Of a DNA stretch of 64,000 nt, positions 10,889 through 21,280 are shown piece by piece; position 1 is the first letter of the stretch, and every line of letters begins with the position of its first letter. Origin of the DNA: Buxus sempervirens (Eukaryota > Streptophyta > Magnoliopsida > Buxales > Buxaceae); assembly GCA_947561395.2 (NCBI GenBank), contig OX387184.1, forward strand, positions 1,550,001 through 1,614,000, read 5' to 3'. The notes beneath the pieces are model-generated. The model was given only the letters and a program-made list of their open reading frames with translations. It had not been told where the DNA came from and made no database searches. Position numbers and translations under genes: made by a program.

Positions 10889-11476
10889 GATGGAGAGGGA
10901 GCAATTCCAATCAAATCATGAGTCCAAGTGGAGAATTGACACATCTACCACTAAATTGGTGAGAATGTTGACACGGTCGTCAGATGAGTGCAGCAAACAA
11001 GTGCCATGTTTGCCATCATCTTCTTCAGGTCATCAAATTCCATTTTAACATCCATCTGCAAGCACAAAATTCGCAACCACAGTGAAACAGGCTTCAAGAT
11101 CCCTTAGACCTACCAAAAGAATGCGATTCTTGTGTTACTGATGTTGCCTCGCCAGTCGTCGTTGTTGGATGGCGATGAAAAACCGAAGATTCACATGACT
11201 TCCACAAACCCCAGCAGCGATGAAAACCTATTGGCCTGGAACGTGCTTTACCTCCAAGGGGCGATGAAACCCTCTGCAAATTCGTAGGAACATGAAACCC
11301 TCCGTGATTCTTTTGGTGAGAATGTTAACACGGACGTCGTCAAATGAATAGGGAGACCCTCATTGACACCTTCTGTATACTTTACGGCGCCCAACCGGGC
11401 ACCAAGGTTCTCATGCTCTCTTCTCAATTAATTTATTGTTATTTAGAGATCAAAGATTCATCACTTGTGTGTCTAT

Positions 11477-12845
11477 TAGGGGTGCAACTCGGTCCGGGTT
11501 AACCCGGAACCCACCCGAATCAAACCGACTTCGGTTCGGTTCTATACAGTTTGGTTTGGTTTTGGTCTATAAAATTTTAATTCGAATTAAATTGGTTCGG
11601 TTTTGGGTTGAATGTTCGATTAAACCGAACCGAACCGAAACTTAAAGAAACATTTTAATTATATATATAATATTTGAGTTTAATAAGTTTGCCTTCAAGC
11701 TTTAAGAATATTACAAACATTACCACTCTTTAGTCGATCAAACTTCGTTCCATTTCCTTTTTTCAAACCCTAGTTTCTCAACATTGCTACACCCAATCAC
11801 TGACTGCTGCGGACCGACATCGTAGATCGCGGATCTCCGATGGCCTCAACCTTGAAACACTGGAATCATCTCTTGCTTTTGCTTGCAAGAGGAGAAAGTA
11901 AAAAGACAAACCAGATTCGGTTCTTGGCATTAAATATACAAAGAAACAGAGGAAACGATACGAAGAATAAACTCGTCATTTTATTGACGAACCCTAAGAC
12001 CTGGAACGTTCTGCTACCATCTAGAAGCTATTGAAAGGGCGAAAAAACACAAAACCCATCCCACGCTAACCTTGCCTCCCAGTTCTTAAAATAGAGCAAG
12101 CTTGATAAATCATAAAACCCTTGAGCAATTTTTGAGTTGGGTGAGAGAAGTAGAGATGGCGAAGTGTTTGATACCGAGCTTGAACCGCGTGCCAGTTGAG
12201 AAGATCGTCCCTCCCTCCAAAACCACCGGTGGTATCCTTCTCCTAGAGAGCACCAATAAGGTATGGTGCTTCTGCAAATGATAGTCTCTGTTACTCGTTG
12301 TCTTAATTAATGGCTTTGATTGATTGGGTTCCAATACAACTAAACTCGGGGAGAGTGGTGGCGATGGGACCAGGAGCACGAGATAGAGAAGGGAAGCTCG
12401 TACCCATCTCTGTGAAGGAGGGGGATACTGTTCTATTGCCTGATTATGGAGGAACCCAGGTTAAGCTTGCCGACATGTACTGCAAGAACTACTCTCTTTT
12501 CTCCCTCCCCCCACCTTCATCCATCTTTGATGTTCTTCGTTGTGCTTCTTATGCTCGCGTCGTTGAACCTGACTTTGCCTGCAAGCCTTTTTTTTCTTAA
12601 TGAAGAGAAGATACAGGTGAGTCCATTTGGATATGTGTTGGTTTTATCCAAACCAAACCGAACTGAATTGATCTCATGTAATTCGGTTCGGTTCGGTTTG
12701 GGTTTCGGTTTTCTCATTCAATTTCGGTCCGGTTTTTGGTTTTTTATTTTCGGTTTTTAGTTCAGTTCGGTTAGACTGTATATATTTTTGGTTTGGTCTT
12801 AGGTTGAGCTCAACCCGGACCAAACCGAACCGACTTGCACCCCCA
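11477..12845. mobile_element. Non-autonomous hAT transposon carrying a CPN10 gene copy (1369 bp)
   Basis: Left terminus TAGGGGTGCAACTCGGTCCG; right terminus reverse-complemented TGGGGGTGCAAGTCGGTTCG. A perfect 8-bp target site duplication GTGTCTAT lies at 11469-11476 and 12846-12853. The 8-bp TSD, T(A/G)GGGGTGCAA termini and GGTTCGGTTCGG subterminal repeats (11510-11640 and 12650-12840) identify a hAT-superfamily element. There is no transposase. The interior (about 11700-12620) is a copy of a host chaperonin-10 gene with its upstream region. Confidence 0.92.
12156..12600 (+). pseudogene. Captured chaperonin-10 (GroES/CPN10) gene copy
   Basis: Exon 1 (12156-12260, 35 codons) encodes MAKCLIPSLNRVPVEKIVPP and ends GGILLLESTNK before a GT donor. 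Exon 2 (from 12340) encodes LNSGRVVAMGPGARDREGKL, then VPISVKEGDTVLLPDYGGTQ and VKLAD (to 12474). This is the organellar 10-kDa co-chaperonin, which caps Cpn60 in mitochondria. Two signs of decay are visible. The base pair before exon 2 is AA instead of the AG acceptor (12338-12339). After VKLAD the expected C-terminal segment (tyrosine/aspartate-rich, ending near ILGTL) is replaced by unrelated text to a stop at 12600. It lies wholly inside a hAT element, so it is a transduplicated copy and not the native gene. Confidence 0.85.
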
Positions 12846-13481
12846 GTGTCTATGCTCTTTAATTTCTTGCCATCGTGGATAGGAAGAGAGAGCGAAGACG
12901 GAAGGTTATTTTCCATGGCCTAGAATCCACAATCATATTAAATTCGTTAAGCTTGCCCTCCAGGTTGCACGCCCTTTACTTTCATAATTTTAAAGTTAGA
13001 AATGCTATTTAAAATTTATTTCTGTTTAATAAAATATAAAAGAAAAATATAAAAATTATACAAGATTGAGCCACTGGCTAAAAAAGAATAGAATAAAAAC
13101 CAATATATATATATATACACTAGGGATTTTAAAAACTGAGAGGGGATTTATGATCCAGTGGACACAAATCTAGGAAGAGAGAATGGTGCATATTCAAAAA
13201 CCCAAGAGAAGGCTCCTATATATTCTTAACAACCAAAGAAAAGAAAGCCAAATTCCTTTGCAACACTATATGATCCCAATCTAACTACATTGCTATTTGT
13301 TTTCGTTGGAAGATGATGTCATGTGGAGCATTTCAAGGTCAGTGTTTTTTCACTGTTAAATGTTTCCACATAAGGCCTACTTGAAAAACAATGACTCCAC
13401 ATGAAAGCATTTCACGGCCACAGTATAAAGCAATGCACCCCATAAGTACGTACCTTGCAATTTGACGGCTGTTGTTATACA

Positions 13482-13670
13482 ATCAAAAAATACTTGTGAA
13501 AAAAAAAACAAACAAACAAAACGCTGACCATGTCGTTAGAAGTTTTTCTTTTGAGCATATAAATAAAGAAATAAATCAAAAAATACTTGTGAAAAAAAAA
13601 CAAACAAACAAAACGCTGACCATGTCGTTAGAAGTTTTTCTTTTGAGCATATAAATAAAGAAATAAATCT
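13482..13670 (+). repeat. Two-copy tandem repeat, ~95-bp unit
   Basis: Unit starts AATCAAAAAATACTTGTG and ends AAATAAAGAAATAAATC. The copies at 13482-13579 and 13577-13670 are almost identical, differing by about one base in the poly-A run, which indicates a very recent duplication upstream of DUF241 gene 2. Confidence 0.9.
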
Positions 13671-14095
13671 TCTTCTAGCATACGTGCAGTAACCGTATTA
13701 TGCATGTAAACAACATGTCTTCTCTTTATTGCTACGGAGAAATAGGAAGTTGGGGTCCTCATCCAATCCACTTCTCTCGGATGGATTATTGGATAAGGTT
13801 TATTGATGAGGTCAAGGTTTCAGGGAAAGTTGGTATGTCGGGGGGAGCAGAGACTAAGGTGCTGACATTGTATAGAGATTACGAAACTGCGTACAATTTG
13901 ACCAAAAAATAATAATAATAATAATATTTGAAACTGCGTACGTACAACCTTGCTGGCAAAACCGGGGGCAGGACAACGAATCCACCGCAACACCCATGGA
14001 TTCCTCTTCCCTGCTAGTGGCTACTTGCTAGTGGCTAGTGCCTGGTACTATTTTTTATTCTAATTTCAACCCCTCTGCTGGAGTTGAAATGTCTA

Positions 14096-14109
14096 ACTAT
14101 ATATACACA
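14096..14109 (+). promoter_or_regulatory. TATA box of DUF241 gene 2
   Basis: CTATATATACACAC about 80 bp upstream of the ATG at 14186. It makes the upstream in-frame ATG at 14084 an implausible start because that ATG lies before the TATA box. Confidence 0.55.
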
Positions 14110-14185
14110 CCTCCCACGCAGAACAACCCAAGTCGTAGGTCCAAAACGAAACACCAATTACGCCATTGCCATTCCCCCTACAAAC

Positions 14186-15298
14186 ATGGCTGCTTCTCCT
14201 GCTAACACAAACACCACTCTTCACATTAATCTTAGATCCATGCGCTTGCCTCCAAGATCACATCCTACCGCTCTTCGAATTATTCAAGAGAAGCTGAACA
14301 AACTGTTCAAGATTTGCGAGCCACTGAGGTCGACTGCTTCCCCCTCCAAGGTGGAAACAATTTGTGTTCCTCTATCTGAACTCGGGGATCTGTATCGATG
14401 CGTTGGAGAATTTCTTCAATTGCCGGCGACCAAAGGAGCCTTCTCCCACCATCAGCATGAGAAATGGGTGGAGGAGGCCCTCGATGAGTCTGTAAGGTTA
14501 ATAGACATATGTGGCACCACCAGGGACATCATCTTGCAGATGAAGGAACGTGTTCGAGATCTTCAATCCAGTTTACGTAGGCGAAGGTGTGGAGACTCTA
14601 GCTTGGAAGTCAGTATTGCTTCTTTCATCTGCTACAGAAAGAAGATGAACAAGGATATAGTGAAGTGCCTAGCTGCATTGAACCGACGAAACAATAACAA
14701 GCAGCTGGGGTCGTCTCCCATCTTGGATCTGGACCACCACCTAGCAGCACTGGTGGTTCAAGTGCTGGGAGAAGTCGGTGCAGCCACCGTATCCATATTT
14801 AGATCCCTCTTGAGTCTCCTGTCTGCACCAGTACTGTCCAAGCCCAAGTCCGGTTGCAGGTGGCCGCTGCTTTCCAAAATGATGAACAAAAAACGACTGC
14901 TAACGAGAGAAGGCGAGCGTATGAATGATCTGGAGAACGTTGATATTGCGCTGATCCATTGCCTATGTGATCATCAGCAAGGTTCAAGCATGGATGCCCG
15001 AGCGGAAAGGATGCGAATGGCCCAGAAAAGGTTGGAGGCCTTGGAGACAGGACTTGAAGGCGTTGAAGAGGGATTGGAGACCACGTACAGGCGACTAATC
15101 CAAACAAGAGTCTCTCTGCTTAACATCTTCACTCGTTTGGGTGATCTCCCCCGCGCTCAACCGCCATTGTCTGCATCCGACTCCATCCTTGGCTTCCGAA
15201 TTTTAGATGATTTGCTAATTGATTTCATTCTTGGAGCCTACATTTCTGTACATGAATTAAAGCTAAGGTGCATTACAACTTTACAGAATAATAATTAA
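14186..15298 (+). CDS. DUF241 family protein (copy 2)
   Basis: Intronless, 370 aa, starting MAASPANTNTTLHINLRSMR. It is colinear with copy 1 through the conserved LYRCVGEFLQLPAT, WVEEALDESVRLIDICG and KERVRDLQSSLRRRRCGD segments, with differences concentrated in the first 25 and last 40 residues (for example DDLLIDFILGAYISVHELKL here). The frame is open upstream to 14084. I chose 14186 because it matches the start of copy 1 and lies downstream of the conserved TATA box. Molecular function of the family is unknown. Retention of an intact frame in both copies suggests both are expressed or the duplication is recent. Confidence 0.88.
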   Translation: MAASPANTNTTLHINLRSMRLPPRSHPTALRIIQEKLNKLFKICEPLRSTASPSKVETICVPLSELGDLYRCVGEFLQLPATKGAFSHHQHEKWVEEALDESVRLIDICGTTRDIILQMKERVRDLQSSLRRRRCGDSSLEVSIASFICYRKKMNKDIVKCLAALNRRNNNKQLGSSPILDLDHHLAALVVQVLGEVGAATVSIFRSLLSLLSAPVLSKPKSGCRWPLLSKMMNKKRLLTREGERMNDLENVDIALIHCLCDHQQGSSMDARAERMRMAQKRLEALETGLEGVEEGLETTYRRLIQTRVSLLNIFTRLGDLPRAQPPLSASDSILGFRILDDLLIDFILGAYISVHELKLRCITTLQNNN

Positions 15299-16355
15299 AA
15301 TTAAAATTTTAAAGCACCCAATTAGCCTTGCCTTTTCTTTTCCCCCCTCCCTCCCTCCCTCCCTCTCTCTATAGCTCTTAAAAGAGAAATTCATCATACT
15401 TACTTCTGCCAAATGTCTTAGTGCAACTGATTTGTCTCCACTCGTTGCCTATTATCCTATATATTATGGATTATAAGAACTCAATTCACTTCCTGTTGTG
15501 AAGTCTCCACATGATGCAAACACGTGTTCTGTAGATGCAAACACACAATTAACAGTTTTCAGTCACATGACACGTGTTTACATCTTGTGAAAGTTTCACT
15601 AAAATGATCCTGTATGCAAGAAGTGATCCAGTAAGAACTTATGAAGGGCTACTATAATATAAATCCGGTATGCAATTTGTTTGAAGTATATTTGCTTGCA
15701 AAATACAAATGTGTGAATCTTGGAACTCACGCGGCAGAATTATCGGAGTTCCGAAACCCAACTTTCTTACCCCCTCGAGATGGTTGGAGATCAAAGCGTA
15801 TCTTCTACCGTCGCATCAATGGGAACACCTACTCGTGCGAACATATAATATAATACAATGCGTATTATATCAATTTACAAATGCCCGATTGTAGTGCCGT
15901 TTATTTATTTCCATTGGAAGCATGGAGACAAAATAAAATAATAACATTTTAATGTAAATAACCTGTCATTCTTAATTATTATTTTTGTTAGATGGCAAAT
16001 AACACATGACATACCATCATGTAGTTGACATGTGGAATATATAAAAATAGGTTATCTAAATAAGGCATGAAAAATAAGTGGGTTTATGGTCGATGCATGC
16101 AGAGTCAATCATTAGCGAAGACAAAACAAAAAATAAAATAATAACACTTTCCTTAATAGAAGGGTAGGTATTACCACAAGCACAAATCGAATGAAGCTGA
16201 GCGTGTTTGACGCGTCATGCGAGTGCATGAACATCAAGAATTTCCATAGCTAATATCTGAAATACTATCCTAATATCCTTAGGCCTCCTCCTTGGCGCTC
16301 GAGAGCTCCTTATACATTACAACATGTTCACTACCTCGTTTAAGTGGAATCATAT

Positions 16356-17478
16356 TGTTCCTCCGAAATTGGGTTGGTGTGGACATGTGGTGATGTTGAT
16401 GATGTGTCTCTGCACGGGCATGCCAGTATCATTTGATACAATGATTTCGGGTCAGGTCCTGACCCCAGACACCTGCTCCGAATCTGAATTGGGGGTCGGT
16501 TCAGTCGTACTAAAAGTCACCTGTAATAAAACCGGTCAGGCAATAATATGAAGACTAGGGGTTCGGTCTTCGTTTGGGTTCTTGTAAGTGTTTGAAAGTG
16601 AAAGCAATTAATGGCACAAAACTCTTTTATTATAAAATCGGCCGACGACCGAAAGCTATAACAGATAATCCCCAAAAAGGAAACAAAAAGTAAGAAGAAA
16701 ACTGACAAGGCTTGCAGGACCGGTCTGTCCTAGTCTTATAGCCGTAATCGGGTATAAGAGCAGGAGGAAGGGGGCGGCTGCTAACAAAGCCAATTCAGGG
16801 GGTTCACCTTGGATTGCTGTTTAACCGAAAATACATAAGTCACCTGACTTGATCAGAGCGAGTTTCGGGACCGGTTGCTCGGGATTCTGTAGCCATGTTA
16901 GGGGTACAGAATTGCGAGTAAGGGACGGCCTCAACTTACTCTCCGGTGGCAGGATTCTGGCGTTGATCAAAGTAAAGAGGAGTCTAAGGTGTCACTGCGA
17001 CTGGAAGCAATGAGAGAAGTCCTAGTTTATCCTTTTGACTACAGTGTAGGAGAGGGGATAAAAATCACGGATGATCAAAATAATATTATAACCGGTTGCA
17101 GTTGGATGGATTGTGTTTTCGAGCTCTTCGAGTTTATACCTTTTATAGCCAATCTTTGACGGTTGCTCAACGTCCTACTCTTGCACGATCTTCATGGAGG
17201 TTTGTCATCCACCGTCTTCTGCTCTTGAAAGATAACCGCCTGGCCACGATTCTTAAATTGGTTACTCGCAAACGACCGATGGCACGATCTTCTGATAGTT
17301 ATGAATGTGGTCCGTCGTATGGGCTTGTGTGGCCTTAACTGCACTCTCGGTCTATGTGTATACTGACGTGACCTATCTGACTGCACAAAGCCTACGTGTA
17401 TTTATGACATGGTCTAAGTAGATCATGGAGATACCACGTAGCCTTATCTTATTCGTTGGTCTATATAGGGTGTAAACA
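16356..17478 (-). mobile_element. Solo LTR (1123 bp) with 5-bp TSD
   Basis: In reverse orientation the element runs from TGTTTACACCCTATATAG to ATTTCGGAGGAACA, giving the canonical TGTT..AACA ends. A perfect 5-bp target duplication CATAT flanks it (16351-16355 and 17479-17483). A TATA motif (GGCTATAAAA, reverse complement of 17141-17150) and an AATAAA-like signal lie inside as expected for U3/R. No internal retroviral-type domain, polypurine tract or primer-binding site adjoins it, so it is a solo LTR left by LTR-LTR recombination. Copia or gypsy origin cannot be told from the LTR alone. A sister copy is at 62705-63829. Confidence 0.9.
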
Positions 17479-17737
17479 CATATATATCACATTTAATGTC
17501 GGATTATCTTCCTTACACTGCATAAACAAGCATATTAAATTACCTAGTGTTAAAAGTCACACTACCAACAAAGAGAGGAGTTTTCTTTTCGGAAGGTGAG
17601 TATAGTGAAGGGGGTTTGGGGGTTGAAGGCAAGGTAGGATTCGATCCTAGGCCTCGGGTATGAGGACCTAAGGCTTTACTGCCTAAGCTGACAGCACCTT
17701 CAAATACTCCAATAATCCTGTAAACTAAAATAAATTA

Positions 17738-20527
17738 ATGAACATAGCTAGAACATTATGCATAATTCAGCTGGTTCAGAACTTCTTTCAATCTGGTATC
17801 ATGCCAGATAAGGTTAATCATACTTTCATTGTATTAATACCAAAGGTTCTGCAGCCAAGACAGTTGAATCAGTATCGACCAATCAGTCTCTGTAACGTCA
17901 TTTATAAGATCATTACAAAGGTTCTGGTAAATAGAATTCGACCCCTTCTGGCTCACCTTATTGCTCCATATCAAAATGCTTTTGTTCCAGGTCGGCATAT
18001 TAGAGATAATATTCTAATACATCATGAGATTTGCCACTTGTTTCACAAGTATAAGAGGAAGAAGAGGAGGTCCTCTCAGACCAAAAGACGGAACAATCAC
18101 TCCAAAGGATGGTACGCATTAAAGTTAGATTTTTCTAAAGCTTATGATAGAGTTACTTGGTTTTTTCTAAGACAAGTACTTATGGTTTTCATTCGCATTT
18201 TATTAACTTGATCATGACCTGTGTATCATCTGTATCGTTTAGTATCATGGTCAATGGCAGTCCAGTTGGGCAAATCCACCCCATGAGAGGGCTCCATCAA
18301 GGCGACCCTCTTTCGCCATATTTATTTATACTTTGCCAACAGGTGTTAAGTCTTACCATCTCAAGAGCAGAAATTGATGGTCGATACAGAGGTATTAGGG
18401 TAAAACCTCGAAGTCCACCTATCTCTCACCTTATGTTTGCTGATGACGTGCTTTTATATGGTCATGCCAACCCAAGGGAAGCGCATTGTATGGTAAGAAT
18501 ACTTCACCGAAACTGTCTGGAGTCAGGGCAGGAAATTAATTTGCAAAAGTCATCTATATTGTTTAGTCAAAACATCTCTCCATCCCAAAAAGCAGCTTTA
18601 AAAGGTCTTTTTAATGTGCAAGCAGCTAATCGGATTGATAGATATCCGGGCCTTCCAGTTTTATTTCAGAAGCCATCCTTTAAAGATTGTAAAGAACTTA
18701 TGGAGAGAGTGTCCTCTCGATTGGCATCATGGAAATCATGTCTTCTATCTCAGATGGGTCTGAGTTACTCTCATCAAATCAGTTTTGAATGCTATTCCGA
18801 ATTACTGTATGCAATGTTTCTTACTGCCGAAAGTTATTTTAAATAAATTAGATCAACCATCCACTTCCTTCTTTTGGCAGCACAGCAAGAATGGCAGATC
18901 AATGGCCACTGTATGTTGGGATAAAATAACTCTACCGTGGCGAAATGGTGGGTTGAATATCCGAAGAGCGGCAGAAATGAATAAAACACTCATGCTAAAG
19001 GGAGCTTGGCAACTTCACTCAAATAATAGTAGCTTATGGAAAGAGTTAATGAAAAGCATTTATTTTCCTGAAACTTCTTTTATGGCTGCTAATTCAAAAA
19101 CAAAAGATTCTTGTGTTTGGAAACAGCTGCAATCATTGAAGAACTATATAGCTCAAGGATCTGGGTGGATCATTGCAAATGGACAGGATATCCATTTGTA
19201 TCAAGATAACTGGCTAAGCGATGGCAAAGTGCTGAATGTTTCCTCTTCAGTTGACAACTCTTTTTCAGATTCTCAGGTAAGCCAACTCATCCTTCAAGAT
19301 AGTAAGAGCTGGAACACTGATTTAATTTGTAGAATTTGGGGATGAAATCGTCTGGAGATTATTGCTTCTGCAATAATTCACCCCAATAGCTCCTTCACTT
19401 CAAAAGGATATACCGATCTGGAGATTATCATCGAATGGAAAGTTCACTGTGGCTTCGGCATACTGGCTTCTTATGGGGGCAAGACTACAAAACGATGACA
19501 CCTTCTGGCTCAAAATCTGGCATCTTAAATGCCCGGCAAGAATACGACTCTTTCTATGGAAGTGTTTACTGGGGGTATTGCCAACTTCACACCTATTATC
19601 CAGCAGATTACGGTCCTTCCAAGGTAACTGTGTCTTTTGTCAGGATCTACATGAGACAGTAGAGCATTTATGGCTCCATTGCTCTTTTTCAAGAGCAGCC
19701 TGGTTAGCAACTCTGGGTGGCACCATGCAAAAATTTGGCTCGCCAACTTATTTCTCTCAATGGTTCCGGAATATAATGTCTGTATTAAGGAGGAATAATG
19801 ATGTGAATTTATCTGAGTTCTTATCTAGTATTGCTGCTTTTGGTTGGATTATATGGAAATATCGGAATCGGGTATTATTTGACAACATTAATCCCAGTGT
19901 GTTTCAGGTTATCAATGAGTTCTCCAATATGAGACAAGAGACTCACACTTTACATCAGGAAGATGTAAACCAGGACTCTCATCCTACGGAAGTGTCAGTT
20001 CAATGGTTGATGCCTTCAAATGGCTTCATCAAAATAAATTTCGATGGAGCTTTCAGACAGAGAACGATGGAAGCTGGAGTTGGTGTTGTTGCCAGAGACG
20101 GTCAAGGAAGATGTTTAGCTGCGATTGCTACAAGATGCAACGTGTATTCCGCCTTAATGGCAGAGGCTACCGCTACCCTGGAGGCGGTGAAACTAGCCCA
20201 ATTTCTCAAAGTAACTCACCTGTTTCTGGAAGGCGACTCCCTGTTAATGGTTAGATTCCTTCAGAAGTCGACTGGGTTTAGCAACAACTGCAACCAATAT
20301 CCTTGGCGAATTGCTCCGTGACTTGATGCTATTCTCCATATCCTATCTTCGTTTCAAGTGGTGGAAGTCAAGCATACTTACAGGGAAGGCAATGGTGCAG
20401 CAGATTTCTTAGCAAATTTTTGTATTGATAGATTTTCTTGTTTTTGGTTAAAACATCCACCAGCGGATCTTTGTCATATTTTGTTGGAAGAAGCCCGTAA
20501 TGTACTCCGTTTTAGACACTCATCTTA
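17738..20527 (+). mobile_element. Degenerate 5'-truncated LINE (non-LTR retrotransposon) ORF2
   Basis: Reverse transcriptase blocks in order: IPKVLQPRQLNQYRPISLCN, a KLDFSKAYDRVTW catalytic block (about 18121), LHQGDPLSPYLFI (about 18295) and the HLMFADDVLLYG active site (about 18430). After these come the zinc-knuckle-like CVFCQDLHETVEHLWLHC domain (about 19625-19680), and an RNase H-like domain starting INFDGAFRQR (about 20035) and ending YREGNGAADFLAN (about 20385). The coding sequence is broken by at least three frameshifts (near 18160-18190, 18800 and 19345-19450) and an in-frame stop at about 20320. The endonuclease half is missing. The 3' end is followed by an AATAATAATAA tract (20555-20570). 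Confidence 0.92.
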
Positions 20528-20570
20528 AGAAAATTGCTTTTATACTCGTTACCAAAAATAATAATAATAA

Positions 20571-21129
20571 AGGTGAAAATGTGCTGAACTTCCACTTAGT
20601 TTTATAATAGAGGTGAAAATGTCTCAAACTTCCAATTAGTTTTATTATATCTACTGCACAAGAGACAATGGCTAATAAGTCCTGAGCCAAACTCTTCGGG
20701 TATACAAGACACAAAGTATTCTTGAATTATTAAAATGTGGTCATAAGCGAACGGCCTTGTAATTTATTCCAAAATTTATAAATGGTCTTAGAAAGGTAGC
20801 CCTCACTAAGACTGTCAAAGGAAACGGCCCTACTTTCATGCACTTATAAGCAGCAAGGTTACTATAATGTACCGTCACTCATGATGCAGCATGCGGGAAC
20901 TTTGCAACGGAGATTACAAGGTCAGTAGATGGGATCAGTTAGGTAGCGGAAGTTGGGAAAAGCATCGGAGGTCCAGATGGTTCTCTTGACCAGTTGGGCA
21001 CCACAAATGCACATGTAGTAAGAAAGTAGGACAGCGTACTTCATGGCATATGAACTAAGGCTGTCGTATCGAGGGTTGGAGATTGGGAAGGATGGGAATT
21101 ATAATGGGATGTTCCAATTGCAATAAGAT
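20571..21129. other. No gene seen
   Basis: Noncoding flank between the LINE and the MITE; no supported feature. Confidence 0.4.
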
Positions 21130-21138
21130 CACAGGATC

Positions 21139-21271
21139 GAGCATGCATCCTCTACAGCGGGGGCTGTAAACAGCCCCTCACATTCCATGTGGGCCCTACC
21201 ATTCATTTGGGGGGCCCCACACCATTCATGTGAGGGGCTGTTTACAGCGGGGCTGTAGACGATGCCCACTC
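21139..21271. mobile_element. Mutator-like MITE, 133 bp, 9-bp TSD (copy 1)
   Basis: Termini GAGCATGCATCCTCTACAGC and, reverse-complemented, GAGTGGGCATCGTCTACAGC align base for base. A perfect 9-bp target duplication CACAGGATC lies at 21130-21138 and 21272-21280, as in Mutator-like elements. The interior is a strong hairpin: GCTGTAAACAGCCCCTCACA against TGTGAGGGGCTGTTTACAGC. A second copy with its own perfect TSD is at 39191-39324. Confidence 0.93.
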
Positions 21272-21280
21272 CACAGGATC

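Larger units (their letters stand above)
13300..15930 (+). repeat. Segmental tandem duplication, unit 2 (contains DUF241 gene 2)
   Basis: Duplicate of the unit at 7476-10100, offset by about 5.85 kb. Divergence is low in the CDS and higher in the flanks. Within it, 13482-13670 holds a further two-copy tandem repeat not present in unit 1. Confidence 0.8.

Noticed and set aside
12602..12616. GAAGATACAG|GTGAGT as a continuing CPN10 exon with donor
   Set aside because: The frame before it has already stopped at 12600 and no CPN10 C-terminal exon follows before the right hAT terminus.
14084..14185. Upstream in-frame ATG extending DUF241 copy 2 by 34 residues
   Set aside because: It lies before the TATA box, and copy 1 has no equivalent; the start at 14186 matches the paralogue.
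17630..17700. tRNA-like phrase GATTCGATCCTAGGCCTC
   Set aside because: No cloverleaf can be formed around it; only the T-loop-like TTCGATCC is present.
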